From Actinoalloteichus caeruleus DSM 43889 (GTDB lineage: Bacteria > Actinomycetota > Actinomycetes > Mycobacteriales > Pseudonocardiaceae): DNA of 64,000 bases. Shown here in pieces: positions 16,874 through 26,118 of the stretch. Positions within the stretch are counted from its first letter, which is position 1; the number at the start of each line of letters is the position of its first letter. Made by a program: the position numbers and the translations under genes. The stretch covers positions 5,952,001 through 6,016,000 of the forward strand of contig NZ_AUBJ02000001.1 of the NCBI RefSeq assembly GCF_000429185.2, written 5' to 3'. The notes under the pieces were generated by a model, which was given only the letters and a program-made list of their open reading frames with translations, did no database searches and had not been told where the DNA came from.

Positions 16874-17787
16874 CCGTGCCCGAGACGGACCGGAGGGCCG
16901 ACTCCCACTCCTCCGTCGGCCGGAGCGACGACGTCCCGCCCCCGGCGCCGCCCCGCCGCCGCCGACGGTTCCGCCCCGGCGCGCTGCTGCTGCTGGTGAT
17001 CACCGCGTTGCTGGCGGCGCTCTGGCTGCTGCCGCTCGCCTGGGCGGTCCTGACCTCGGTGAAACCGGAGGCGGAGACGACCGGCATCCCGTTGCGCTGG
17101 TTCCCGACCGAGTTCACCCTGGACGCCTACCGCGCCGTCCTCGACGGCGGGCACTTCTGGCTGTGGCTGTTCAACAGCCTGTTCACCGCCACCGTCGTGA
17201 CGGTCCTCGTGGTGATCCTCTGCACGATGGCCGCCTACGGGTTCTCCAGGACCGACTTCCCCGGGAAACGGGCGTTGTTCGCGATCACCCTGGTCGGCAT
17301 CATGGTGCCCCCGCAGGTGCTGATCGTCCCGCTGTTCGACCAGATGGTGCTGCTCAACATGGTCGACACCTACTGGGGCATCATCCTCCCGCAGATCGTC
17401 ACACCCGCGATGGTCTTCATCCTCAAGAAGTTCTTCGACGCCATCCCCCGGGAACTGGAGGAGGCCGCGTTGATGGACGGAGCCCGCCGCTGGCGGATCT
17501 ACTGGCAGATCATCCTGCCCCTCTCCCGCCCGGTGATCGCGGCGGTCGCGATCTTCACGTTCATCACCACCTGGAACAACTTCCTCTGGCCCTTCATCGT
17601 CAGCACCGACCCCCACTTCATGACCCTGCCCGTGGGACTCGCGGCCATCGAGAACGGCTACGGCCTGCGGTTCGCCAGGGTCATGGCCTCCGCCGTCCTC
17701 GCCGGACTGCCACTGCTGGTCCTCTTCGTCCTCTTCCAGCGCCAGGTGGTCCGGGGCGTCGCCCACACCGGGCTCTCCGGTCAGTGA
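16870..17787 (+). CDS. ABC sugar transporter permease, MalG type
   Basis: A 305-residue permease with six hydrophobic segments. After a 40-residue polar start (PPAPPRRRRRFRPG) the first helix is LLLLVITALLAALWLLPL. The EAA loop is EEAALMDGARRWRIYWQIIL. The GTG start overlaps the preceding TGA (GTGA), so it is translationally coupled to the MalF-type partner. Together they form the channel for the arabinoside importer. Confidence 0.93.
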   Translation: MTVPETDRRADSHSSVGRSDDVPPPAPPRRRRRFRPGALLLLVITALLAALWLLPLAWAVLTSVKPEAETTGIPLRWFPTEFTLDAYRAVLDGGHFWLWLFNSLFTATVVTVLVVILCTMAAYGFSRTDFPGKRALFAITLVGIMVPPQVLIVPLFDQMVLLNMVDTYWGIILPQIVTPAMVFILKKFFDAIPRELEEAALMDGARRWRIYWQIILPLSRPVIAAVAIFTFITTWNNFLWPFIVSTDPHFMTLPVGLAAIENGYGLRFARVMASAVLAGLPLLVLFVLFQRQVVRGVAHTGLSGQ

Positions 17788-17836
17788 CCGAGCACCACCC
17801 GTGTCCCGACCCCCTCCAGTGACAAGGAGCACGAAG

Positions 17837-18859
17837 ATGGTTGTCAGAGCCGCCGGCCGCCTCCGATCCACCGTCGCTCTCCTCGCGGTGACCGCGCTCG
17901 TCACGACGGGAGCGCCCGCCGCCGCGCACGCCGCCGAGGCTGGCGCCCCCGCGTCGTCCTCGGAGCAGGGCTACCCGCTGCCCGGCCTGGTGCGGGGCGA
18001 CGTCCTGGTCCACGACCCGTCGATGGTCCGCACCCCCGAGGGATACCTGCTCTACTCCACCCACAACGGCATCGAGGTCCGGAGCTCGTCGAACCGGATC
18101 GATTTCGACCGGGTCGGCCCCGCCTTGGCCGAGGTGCCGGCCTGGGTGGACGACTACAACGACGTCCGAGGTGTCTGGGCGCCGGACGTCTCCCACCACC
18201 GGGGGACCTACTGGATGTACTACACGGCCTCCAGCTTCGGTTCCAACCACTCCGCGATCGGTCTCGCCACCAGCCCCACCGGGCGGCCCGGCACGTTCAC
18301 CGACCAGGGCATCGTCATCTCCAGCACCGACGGGGACGACTTCAACGCCATCGACCCCTCGTTGTTGGTGACCTCCGACGGGTCGTGGTGGCTCTCCCTC
18401 GGCTCCTTCTGGACCGGCATCCGGATGATCCGCCTCGACCCCGAGACCGGGCATCGGCACCCCACCGACCGCACCCTGCACCACCTGGCCACCCGCCCCG
18501 ACGCGCCCCACGCGGTCGAGGCGCCCCACATCCTGGAGCGGAACGGCTACTACTACCTGTTCGTCTCCCACGACCACTGCTGCAGCGGGGTCGACAGCAC
18601 CTACCGCGTCATGGTCGGCCGGTCCACCAGCCCCACCGGCCCCTACGTCGACCGCGACGGCGTTCGGATGCTCGACGGCGGCGGCACCGAGGTGCTCTCC
18701 ACCCACGGCACCATCATCGGGCCGGGCGGGCAGAGCGTGCTCTCCGACGTCGACGGTGACCTGCTCGTGTACCACTACTACGACGGCGCCGACCACGGTC
18801 GGCACAAGCTCGGGGTCAACCTGCTCGACTGGAGCGGCGGGTGGCCCAGTGTCCACTGA
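17837..18859 (+). CDS. Secreted GH43 arabinanase-like glycoside hydrolase
   Basis: A 340-residue exported five-bladed propeller enzyme. A Sec signal of about 32 residues ends AHAAEA. The three GH43 acids are present: Asp60 (VHDPSMV), Asp173 (AIDPSL) and the general acid Glu228 (VEAPH). The repeat FVSHDHCC is typical of endo-1,5-alpha-L-arabinanases and exo-arabinanases. It would release arabino-oligosaccharides outside the cell for the importer. A clear RBS (AAGGAG) lies 7 bases before the ATG. It is 49 bases after the permease gene. Confidence 0.92.
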   Translation: MVVRAAGRLRSTVALLAVTALVTTGAPAAAHAAEAGAPASSSEQGYPLPGLVRGDVLVHDPSMVRTPEGYLLYSTHNGIEVRSSSNRIDFDRVGPALAEVPAWVDDYNDVRGVWAPDVSHHRGTYWMYYTASSFGSNHSAIGLATSPTGRPGTFTDQGIVISSTDGDDFNAIDPSLLVTSDGSWWLSLGSFWTGIRMIRLDPETGHRHPTDRTLHHLATRPDAPHAVEAPHILERNGYYYLFVSHDHCCSGVDSTYRVMVGRSTSPTGPYVDRDGVRMLDGGGTEVLSTHGTIIGPGGQSVLSDVDGDLLVYHYYDGADHGRHKLGVNLLDWSGGWPSVH

Positions 18860-18909
18860 GTCCATCCCGTTCCCGGGGCGCGGCCGGACGCGGAGCCCGG
18901 CCGCCGCCC

Positions 18910-18926
18910 CCTGCCCTCGGGGCAGG
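18910..18926 (+). promoter_or_regulatory. Stem-loop 1 between the two GH43 genes
   Basis: CCTGCCC-TCG-GGGCAGG forms a 7-bp stem with a three-base loop. A related stem follows about 115 bases later. The pair may stabilise or process the polycistronic message; this is an inference. Confidence 0.4.
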
Positions 18927-19025
18927 CCGGCGGCACGTCCCGTCACTCGGGCAGGACCGGCCGGCTCGCGCCGTGCCCGCGTACTCCGCCGATCGAGCGA
19001 CACCGCCACCCTGCCGGCTGACCGC

Positions 19026-19046
19026 GCCCTGCCTCTGCGGCAGGGC
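19026..19046 (+). promoter_or_regulatory. Stem-loop 2 between the two GH43 genes
   Basis: GCCCTGCC-TCTGC-GGCAGGGC forms an 8-bp perfect stem whose arms repeat the CCTGCC/GGCAGG of stem-loop 1. Confidence 0.4.
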
Positions 19047-19106
19047 CCCCCGACGCTGGGGGGACGAGCCGCCGATCCCGGCGGCGGGCAGGGTGGAGGA
19101 ACGAGT

Positions 19107-20087
19107 ATGCGGTGGACGAAGGGACGCGGGCCCCTGCGGGCGGCGGTCGCGGCGGGCACGGTGCTGGTGTGGATGGCGGCGGCGCCCCCCGCGTTCGCCG
19201 CCTACCCCGGCCCCGACCCGGTCAGCGGGGACACCCGCATCCACGACCCCTCGATGGTCCGCACCGGTGACGGCTACCTCCTGCTGGAGAGCCACGGCAA
19301 CCTGGGCGCGCGCACCTCCCCGGACCGGTCACGGTTCACCCGCACGGACCCGGTGTTCCCGACCGTGCCCGCCTGGGTCCACGAGTACAGCGACGGTGAC
19401 GTGTGGGCGCCCGACATCTCCTACCAGCGCGGCAGGTACTGGTTGTACTACGCCGCCTCGACCTCCGGCTCCCGGAACTCGGCGATCGGACTGGCGACCA
19501 GCCCCACCGGGCGACCCGGCACGTTCAGAGACCACGGCATCGTCGTGTCCACCGACCTCGACGACGACCACAACGCCATCGACCCGGCGCTGCTGGTGGA
19601 CCGGCAGGGCCGGTGGTGGCTCGTGTTCGGCTCCTTCTGGAGCGGTATCAGGATGATCCGCCTCGACCCCTTCACCGGGATGCCGCACCCCACCGACCGC
19701 ACCCTCCACCACCTGGCCCGCCGACCCGTGGAACAGGCCGTCGAGGCGCCCTACGTCATCGAACGCGGCGGCCACTACTACCTGTTCGTCTCCTTCGACC
19801 ACTGCTGCCGGGGAGTGGACAGCGACTACCGGATCATGGTGGGTCGCTCGACCAGCCCGACCGGACCGTACCTCGACCGCGACGGCGTGCCGATGCTCGA
19901 CGGCGGCGGGACCCAGCTGCTCGCCAGCCACGGCGACGTGCGCGGACCCGGCGGGCAGAGCGTCCTGCGGGACGGCGATGTCGACCTGCTCGTCTACCAC
20001 TACTACGACCGGGCCGACGGCGGCCTGTCCAAGGTCGGCCTGAACCGGCTCTCCTGGGATGACGAGGGCTGGCCCCTCGTGACCTGA
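19107..20087 (+). CDS. Second secreted GH43 arabinanase-like glycoside hydrolase
   Basis: A 326-residue paralogue of the preceding enzyme. A Sec signal ends near AFAAYP. Catalytic acids are Asp47 (IHDPSMV), Asp159 (AIDPAL) and Glu213 (VEAPY), and the FVSFDHCC segment is shared. The two proteins are alike over the whole mature length, so they arose by duplication. They differ in the first propeller blade (HGNLGARTSPDRSRF versus HNGIEVRSSSNRIDF), which may change substrate length preference. The start is ATG behind GGGTGGAGGA. Confidence 0.92.
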   Translation: MRWTKGRGPLRAAVAAGTVLVWMAAAPPAFAAYPGPDPVSGDTRIHDPSMVRTGDGYLLLESHGNLGARTSPDRSRFTRTDPVFPTVPAWVHEYSDGDVWAPDISYQRGRYWLYYAASTSGSRNSAIGLATSPTGRPGTFRDHGIVVSTDLDDDHNAIDPALLVDRQGRWWLVFGSFWSGIRMIRLDPFTGMPHPTDRTLHHLARRPVEQAVEAPYVIERGGHYYLFVSFDHCCRGVDSDYRIMVGRSTSPTGPYLDRDGVPMLDGGGTQLLASHGDVRGPGGQSVLRDGDVDLLVYHYYDRADGGLSKVGLNRLSWDDEGWPLVT

Positions 20088-20187
20088 CCGAGGACGGCCG
20101 ACCGGCCGTGACGTGTGGCGGCCCGGGCCGCCAGGGGGTGGCCGCCGCCCGGCGACCACCCCCGCAGTGAACCGATGGAAGGAAGCA

Positions 20188-21708
20188 ATGCAGGACTCCG
20201 CCACCCCAGAACAGCCCACCGCCTCCCTCACCCTGGACCCGGCGTTCAGCGTCGGTGAGGTGAACCCCCGACTGTTCGGCTCCTTCGTCGAACACATGGG
20301 CCGGTGCGTCTACACCGGCATCTACGAGCCGGACCACCCCACCGCCGACGCGGACGGCCTGCGCACCGACGTGCTGGCCCTCATCCGGGAGCTGGGCGTG
20401 ACGATGGTCCGGTACCCCGGCGGGAACTTCGTCTCCGGGTACAACTGGGAGGACGGGGTCGGGCCGGTCGAGGAACGCCCCCGCCGCCTGGAGCCGGCCT
20501 GGAAGTCGACCGAGACCAACCAGTTCGGCCTCAGCGAGTTCATGAACTTCACCCGCAAGACGGGCATCGAGCCGATGATGGCCCTCAACCTGGGGACGAG
20601 GGGCGTCGACGACGCCCGTCGACTGCTGGAGTACACCAACCACCCCGGTGGCACGGAACTGTCCGACCTGCGGCGGCGGCACGGCGACGAGGAACCCTTC
20701 GACATCCGGCTGTGGTGCCTGGGCAACGAGCTCGACGGCCCGTGGCAGATGGGCCACAAGTCGGCCGAGGAGTACGGCCGGCTGGCGAACGAGACCGCCA
20801 ACGTCATGCGCCTGATCGACCCGGACCTGCGCCTGGTCGCCTGCGGCAGCTCCTCGTCGGCGATGTCGACATTCGCCTCCTGGGAGGCGACGATGCTCGA
20901 ACACTGCTACGACCGCGTCGACTACGTCTCCTGCCACGCCTACTACCACGAGCGTGACGGCGACGTCGGCAGCTTCCTGGCCTCCGCCGTCGACATGGAG
21001 CACTTCATCGAGAGCGTGGTGGCGACGGCCGACCACGTGCGGGCCAGGGTCCGCAGCTCCAAGCGGTTGGAGATCTCCTTCGACGAGTGGAACGTCTGGT
21101 ACCAGTCCCGCGAGGGCGAGGACCCCGGCTGGCGGGTCGCGCCCCGGGTCATCGAGGACGTCTACTCGGTCACCGACGCCGTGGTGGTCGGCAGCCTCCT
21201 GATCACCCTGCTGAGGCACTGCGACCGGGTCACCGCCGCCTGCCTGGCCCAGCTCGTCAACGTCATCGCGCCGATCATGACCGAGCCGGGTGGCCCGGCG
21301 TGGCGCCAGGCGAGCTTCTTCCCCTTCGCGGACGCGGCGCGGCACGGTCGAGGTCGAGTCCTGCGACTGGCCGGCACGAGCACCACCTATGAGACGGCGA
21401 AGTTCGGCGAGGTCGACCACCTGCACGCGACCGCGGTGGAGGCGGAGGACGGCGGCCTCACCGTCTTCGCGGTGAACCGGGACACCGAGAAGCCCCTCCG
21501 GCTCACCGCGGACCTGCGCGGTCTCGGGAAGGCCAGGGTGCTGGAGCACCGGGTGCTCGCCGACGAGGACCGGCACGCCACCAACACCCTGGAGAACCAG
21601 GAGCGGGTCGCTCCTCGCCAGGTGTCCGGTACGAGCTGCCAGGACGGGACCCTCACCGCCGAGCTGCCGCCGTTGTCCTGGAACGTCATCCGCGTCGCCG
21701 CGAACTGA
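20188..21708 (+). CDS. abfA: GH51 alpha-L-arabinofuranosidase
   Basis: A 506-residue cytoplasmic enzyme with no signal peptide. The GH51 acid/base Glu181 lies in CLGNELDGPW and the nucleophile Glu300 in SFDEWNVWY. The start region FSVGEVNPRLFGSFVEHMGR and the C-terminal beta-sandwich are standard. It hydrolyses imported arabino-oligosaccharides to L-arabinose. The ATG follows GGAAGGAAGCA. It is the last gene of the operon and is followed by a strong hairpin. Confidence 0.95.
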   Translation: MQDSATPEQPTASLTLDPAFSVGEVNPRLFGSFVEHMGRCVYTGIYEPDHPTADADGLRTDVLALIRELGVTMVRYPGGNFVSGYNWEDGVGPVEERPRRLEPAWKSTETNQFGLSEFMNFTRKTGIEPMMALNLGTRGVDDARRLLEYTNHPGGTELSDLRRRHGDEEPFDIRLWCLGNELDGPWQMGHKSAEEYGRLANETANVMRLIDPDLRLVACGSSSSAMSTFASWEATMLEHCYDRVDYVSCHAYYHERDGDVGSFLASAVDMEHFIESVVATADHVRARVRSSKRLEISFDEWNVWYQSREGEDPGWRVAPRVIEDVYSVTDAVVVGSLLITLLRHCDRVTAACLAQLVNVIAPIMTEPGGPAWRQASFFPFADAARHGRGRVLRLAGTSTTYETAKFGEVDHLHATAVEAEDGGLTVFAVNRDTEKPLRLTADLRGLGKARVLEHRVLADEDRHATNTLENQERVAPRQVSGTSCQDGTLTAELPPLSWNVIRVAAN

Positions 21709-21743
21709 TCCCGGTTGACATCCCTCACCGGGGACGGCTGACC

Positions 21744-21773
21744 CGTCCGGCCGGCCACCGCGCCGGCCGGACG
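21744..21773 (+). terminator. Terminator of the arabinoside operon
   Basis: A perfect 11-bp stem CGTCCGGCCGG / CCGGCCGGACG with an 8-base loop lies 35 bases after the GH51 stop. Confidence 0.8.
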
Positions 21774-21957
21774 AGGTCCCGGCCGGGCACCCACCCGGGT
21801 GGTGGCGCCCACAGTGAGGGCTGGTCCCGGGGAGCCCCCACCTCGGGACCACGACCAGTAGCGTGGCCCACTCACACGCGGGTCATCGGGTGGGGCCGGA
21901 GCGCCCCCGGCGTCGTCGGGTACGGCGGTCACACCCGCCAGACAGGGGAGGTCCGGG

Positions 21958-22587
21958 GTGGGAGCGGAGTGGACGGGGTTCCTCACCGCCGCGTTCCTGG
22001 TGTCGCTGGTACCGGGGGCGAACCAACTGCTCGGCATGCGCAACGCGATCCACCACGGCATCGCCCCCGCGGTCGTCGCCGCCACCGGACGCCTGGTCGC
22101 CTTCGTCCTCATGATCGTCGCGGTCGCGTTCGGCGCCGGCGCCCTGATCACGTCCTCCGACCTGGCCTACACCGTGCTGACCTGGTGCGGCGTGGCCTAC
22201 CTCGGGTGGCTGGGGCTCTCCACGCTCTGGCGGGCCCGTCGGGAGGGGATGGGCGCGACCCCGGCCCCGGACGCCGAAGCCCGCCCGTCCCGCTGGCGCC
22301 TCGCCCGCCGCGAGTTCCTGGTGGCCGCGACCAACCCCAAGGCACTGCTGCTGTTCACGGCCTTCCTGCCCCAGTTCGTCGACCAGAGCAGCGGGTCCGC
22401 GACCGCGCGGTTGCTGGCCCTCGGGGCCGGGTACCTGGTCGTCGAGTTCGTCGTCATGCTGCTCTACGCCACCGCCGGCGCCCGCATCGGCGCCATCGCC
22501 CGACCCGGTGCCATGCGGCGGGTGGACCAGGGGACCGGGGTCGTCTTCCTCGGCCTGGCGGGTTGGTTGGCCGCGAGCTCCCGCTGA
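21958..22587 (+). CDS. LysE/RhtB family amino-acid exporter
   Basis: A 209-residue inner-membrane protein with about six helices. It starts FLTAAFLVSLVPGANQLLGM, the LysE-family first helix with the conserved PG(P/A)N turn, and later has the ATNPKALLLFTAFLPQFVD segment. Family members export basic or neutral amino acids, homoserine or threonine. The GTG start follows ACAGGGGAGG. It is a single gene between the arabinose operon and a convergent SDR gene. Confidence 0.9.
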   Translation: MGAEWTGFLTAAFLVSLVPGANQLLGMRNAIHHGIAPAVVAATGRLVAFVLMIVAVAFGAGALITSSDLAYTVLTWCGVAYLGWLGLSTLWRARREGMGATPAPDAEARPSRWRLARREFLVAATNPKALLLFTAFLPQFVDQSSGSATARLLALGAGYLVVEFVVMLLYATAGARIGAIARPGAMRRVDQGTGVVFLGLAGWLAASSR

Positions 22588-22707
22588 GCGGGCACCCCGG
22601 GCTACCCCGGGACGCCGCCGGCCCAGGGCCGGGCAGGCCGGGTGGCCGCGCCGCCCGCCCTCGCTCCGCCGCCCGCCCTCGCCTCGCGGACCGGGACCGG
22701 GCACGTC

Positions 22708-23541
22708 TCACAGCGCGTGGCCGCCCGCGACCTGCACCACCTGCCCGGTGATCCACCGCGCCTGCCGGGAGGCGAGGAAGACGACGCAGTCCGCGATGTC
22801 GCTCGGGTCCCCCACCCTGCGCAACGGGATCGACGGGGTCACCCGCTCCACCAGATCGGCGGCGATCCAACCGGTTTGGACCGGCCCCGGGGCGACGGCG
22901 TTCACCCGCACCCCCAGCGGCCCGAGATCCAGGGCGGTCGCACGGGTGAGCGCCTCCAACGCCGCCTTGGACGTGCCGTAGGCGAGCTGGCCGGGGAACG
23001 CCCGGGCGGCGTCGGTGGAGATGTTGACCACCGCCGGAAGCCACTCCTGGGCCTCGGGCCCGGTCGGACTGCCGGCACCGCCGGTCCCGTGCCGCCGCGC
23101 CAACTCCGAGATGAGCAGCGCGGGCGCGTGCACGTTCACCCGGTAGGTCCGGTCCAGCACACCATCGGTGAGCTCGGTGACGAGGTCGGGACTTTCGCAG
23201 TGCGCGGCGTTGTTGACCAGGACCTCCACCGGCCCCAGCCTGTCCGCCACGGCGTCGAGGAGCGCTCGCGGCGCTCCGGGAGCTCCGAGGTCGGCCGGGA
23301 ACGTCGCCGCCGCCCCCGCGCCGGCGTGGACCAACCGGTCGACCAGCTCCTCCGCCGCGTCCGCGCCTCCCGGCGTGTGCTCGAACCGCACACCCGGCGG
23401 CGGCGCGCTCGCCGTGCCAGGGTGGTGGTGCACGGCGATCCGAGCCCCCTGCGCCGCGAAGGCGAGCGCGGTCGCCGCGCCGATCCCCCGGTCAGCTCCC
23501 GTCACCAGGACGACGGTGTCCGTCAGGCCAGTATCGATCAT
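22708..23541 (-). CDS. Short-chain dehydrogenase/reductase
   Basis: A 277-residue classical SDR. The cofactor motif is VVLVTGADRGIGAATAL, followed by NNAAH (the NNAG-equivalent), a serine in ISTDAARA and the catalytic Tyr-x3-Lys in AYGTSKAAL. The end ITGQVVQVAGGHAL is typical of oxidoreductases of the FabG group. An insert of about 20 residues precedes the catalytic serine (GTGGAGSPTGPEAQEW). The substrate is not evident. It converges with lysE. Confidence 0.9.
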   Translation of the reverse strand: MIDTGLTDTVVLVTGADRGIGAATALAFAAQGARIAVHHHPGTASAPPPGVRFEHTPGGADAAEELVDRLVHAGAGAAATFPADLGAPGAPRALLDAVADRLGPVEVLVNNAAHCESPDLVTELTDGVLDRTYRVNVHAPALLISELARRHGTGGAGSPTGPEAQEWLPAVVNISTDAARAFPGQLAYGTSKAALEALTRATALDLGPLGVRVNAVAPGPVQTGWIAADLVERVTPSIPLRRVGDPSDIADCVVFLASRQARWITGQVVQVAGGHAL

Positions 23542-23748
23542 GGGGTCATCCTCGGGCGCCGCCTCCGTTCACACCACCGCGTTTCCCGGTCGGCCCCGCC
23601 TCCGGTCCGACGCCCCGCGAACCCGGGGGCCGGTGCCCAGGACCCGCCAGCGGTCGCACCGGACCCGTGACTGGCGGGCGGGCCGATCGGGCGGCCGACG
23701 TGCCCTCCACCGCCCCGCCGGAGGTCCGGCTTCGGGCACCATGATCGG

Positions 23749-24789
23749 ATGTCCCATTCCCCACAGCCAGCGCACCCCGCCGACCCGGTCCGACCGGCCC
23801 CCGGCGACCAGCGCCTCACCCGGTTCCTCCCCGAGGACGAGGACCCGGCGTTACTCCCGCCCGAACTGGAACGGCTCGTCCACGGGCTCGCGGGCGCCCC
23901 GCCCGGGAGCGGAGCGGTCGGCGAGCTCCTCTCCGGGCGCGACGACACCGACAGCGCCAGCGTCCTGCGGTGGGCCACCAACCACACCCTGGCCAGTTCC
24001 ACCCGGGTCCTACCGCCCGTCCTGGACGACCCCTACGACTGGGGCTGCGTCGCGGCCGCCCACGCGTTCTCCCCGGTGTACGCGACCGGCGGCCGCCCGG
24101 TGCTCGCCGTGAACCTGCTGGGCTGGCCGAGAGCCCTGCCCGCCGACCAGGCGGCGCAACTCCTCCAGGGGGGTCTGGACGTGGCACGCGACGCCGGCTG
24201 CCAGCTCGGTGGCACCCACCCCCTCGGCGACGACCGCCCCGCCTACGGCCTGTCCGTGACCGGCGCGGGGCGCCCCGACGCCGTCCTCGGCACCGACGCG
24301 GGCGTGGCAGGGATGCCGCTCACCCTGACCAAACCCCTGGGCAGCGGGGTGCTGACCCGACGGCACCGGGCGACCGGCGAGTACTTCCCGCAGGCCGTGG
24401 CGAGCATGACCGCCCTCAACCACCGGGCAGCTGAGGAAGCCCTCGCGAACGGCGCCAGGGGAGCCGTCGAGGTGGGTGACTACGGCCTGCTCGGCCATGC
24501 CTACCTGCTGGCGCGGGCGAGCGGCGTGACCGTGGTCCTCGACTCGGCTGCCCTCCCGTTCCTGGACGGCGCGCGGACCAGCCCGGCGCACGCGGACTGC
24601 CCCCGCGCGCGACGCGTCCTGGGGTGGCTGGGACAGCACCTGGTGGCCGACGGCCTGCCGGAGGAGGACGCCCTGCTCCTCGCCGACCCGCAGATCTCGG
24701 GTGGGCTGCTGGTGGCGGGGGAGGTCCCCGGCTTCCCGGTGGTGGGCGAACTCCTGCCGCGCGGGGAGGAGGCGGTGGCGATCCGCTGA
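23749..24789 (+). CDS. SelD-like (AIR synthase fold) protein lacking the selenophosphate-synthase motifs
   Basis: A 346-residue protein clearly homologous to selenophosphate synthetase SelD: DDPYDWGCVAAAHAFSPVYA, GGRPVLAVNLLGWPRALP and LTKPLGSGVLT match the family in order. Known SelD active-site elements are missing. The N-terminal glycine-rich Cys-x-x-Lys loop is replaced by RFLPEDEDPALLP; the Asp of LSDVYAMG is Pro (FSPVYATGG); and the ADVTGFGLLGH Asp region reads VEVGDYGLLGH. So it keeps the fold but probably not selenide-dependent synthesis. No selA, selB or selC is seen in the window. The start is ATG; homology begins only near residue 20. Confidence 0.8.
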   Translation: MSHSPQPAHPADPVRPAPGDQRLTRFLPEDEDPALLPPELERLVHGLAGAPPGSGAVGELLSGRDDTDSASVLRWATNHTLASSTRVLPPVLDDPYDWGCVAAAHAFSPVYATGGRPVLAVNLLGWPRALPADQAAQLLQGGLDVARDAGCQLGGTHPLGDDRPAYGLSVTGAGRPDAVLGTDAGVAGMPLTLTKPLGSGVLTRRHRATGEYFPQAVASMTALNHRAAEEALANGARGAVEVGDYGLLGHAYLLARASGVTVVLDSAALPFLDGARTSPAHADCPRARRVLGWLGQHLVADGLPEEDALLLADPQISGGLLVAGEVPGFPVVGELLPRGEEAVAIR

Positions 24790-25014
24790 CGTCGACCGCC
24801 GCCACCCCGCCCACCAGGGACCGGCGAGCACCCGGGTGCGACGCCGCCCCCCACCGGGCGGGACCGGCTCCCCCGGCGCGGGGTGGCGGCACCGCCCACC
24901 GCTCCGCCGTGTGCCCACCTCCCCCGGTGGGTACACCCCGAGCACGGGGCCGCCCACCACCGGGCCAGGCCCCGCACCGGAAGGACGCGACGAGGCGGCC
25001 AGTGGAGGACGAGC

Positions 25015-25500
25015 ATGACGATCAGCGAGCGCAGGTTCTCCCCGGAGAGCGGTCCGGGAGTGGTGACCGCCGGACCGCCGGAGTCGCCCACCGTGATGGT
25101 GCTGGACCCGGCGGGGGAGGCGGTCCACGGCGAGCTGCCCGCGACCTGGCGGTCGTTGTCCGCCCGCTACCGCGTCGAATGGGTCCGGTGGCCCGCCCTG
25201 CCGAACCCCGCGCACCTGGCCGCCAGCCTGCTCGGGGAGGCCCCCGTCGTCCTGCTGACCACGCGGGACCTGGTCGACACGGCGGAGTGGCTGGCCACCC
25301 GCCCACGGTCCGGGGTCGACGCCGTCTACCTGCTCGCCGGCCCCGCGCTGCCCGAACCCCCCGAGGTCCCCGACCACTTCGGCTCGGTGCCGGTCCGGGA
25401 ACTCGACCCGGCGGGCACCCGCAACGAGCGCCGTCGGCCGCTGCCGCTCGGCCACCCGATCGTGGTGGCGGCGATGGGAGCGGTGCTGGACCACGAGTGA
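25015..25500 (+). CDS. Hypothetical protein downstream of the SelD-like gene
   Basis: A 161-residue soluble protein that I do not recognise. It alternates beta strands (TVMVLDPAG, VVLLTTRDLVDT, AVYLLAGPALPEPP) with amphipathic helices, suggesting an alpha/beta fold of Rossmann or hydrolase-fragment type. It ends with a helix, GHPIVVAAMGAVL. There are no cysteines and no membrane segment. The ATG follows GTGGAGGACGAGC. It lies 225 bases after the SelD-like gene in the same direction, so co-transcription is possible but not certain. Confidence 0.6.
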   Translation: MTISERRFSPESGPGVVTAGPPESPTVMVLDPAGEAVHGELPATWRSLSARYRVEWVRWPALPNPAHLAASLLGEAPVVLLTTRDLVDTAEWLATRPRSGVDAVYLLAGPALPEPPEVPDHFGSVPVRELDPAGTRNERRRPLPLGHPIVVAAMGAVLDHE

Positions 25501-25733
25501 CCCGAGGCGGGGACGCGCACCCGCGCCGGTCCGCGTCACGCGGAGCGGACCGGGGGGCGTCGAGCGGGGCGGACCAGCTCCCGGGCCAGGAGAGGACCAC
25601 TCGGCACATCGTGACGAGGAGACGACCCGGCCACGCATCGGGCGGGTCCGGGCGCGTCCCGGCGTCCGGACACCCGACCCCCGGGCCGAGGTCCGGCCCA
25701 GGATCCCCACCAGTGGCCGGCCGCGGAGAACGT

Positions 25734-25970
25734 TCAGAGGAACAGGCCAGCGAGGTAGCCGGCGAAGAAGCCGGCCACCAGCGCGGCCAGCAGGACGATC
25801 GCCAGCACGGTCAACCGGACGCTCCACCGCGACGGGGGCTTCGGCTCCCGGTAGGCGAGCCCCTCGGTGGCGCTGCTCTCCGCCGGAGGGGTCTCGGTGG
25901 GAGGAACCCGCTCGGGATCGTGAGCAGGCGTGCCGTCCCCACCATGGCCGGATTCGAAGTGCCTCGTCAT
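25734..25970 (-). CDS. Small single-pass membrane protein
   Basis: A 78-residue protein. An acidic, Pro/Glu/Thr-rich cytoplasmic part (residues 1-45) is followed by one long hydrophobic stretch, LTVLAIVLLAALVAGFFAGY, to the C-terminus. I chose the ATG at 25970 because GGAGG lies four bases upstream. The function is unknown. It is divergent from the catalase gene with about 150 bases between them. Confidence 0.6.
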   Translation of the reverse strand: MTRHFESGHGGDGTPAHDPERVPPTETPPAESSATEGLAYREPKPPSRWSVRLTVLAIVLLAALVAGFFAGYLAGLFL

Positions 25971-26118
25971 GCCCTCCGGGTACCCCGTCGTCCGGTGGCC
26001 CACTCCCGCCCGGTGCCGGCCCCGCGACGGGCTGGCGGGGTTTCGGCTGCCACCCGTCGGGTAGGAGCGGAGGAACCCCTACGGAGGGAAGCCAGACCAC
26101 GACGGAGAGGTTTGTCAG

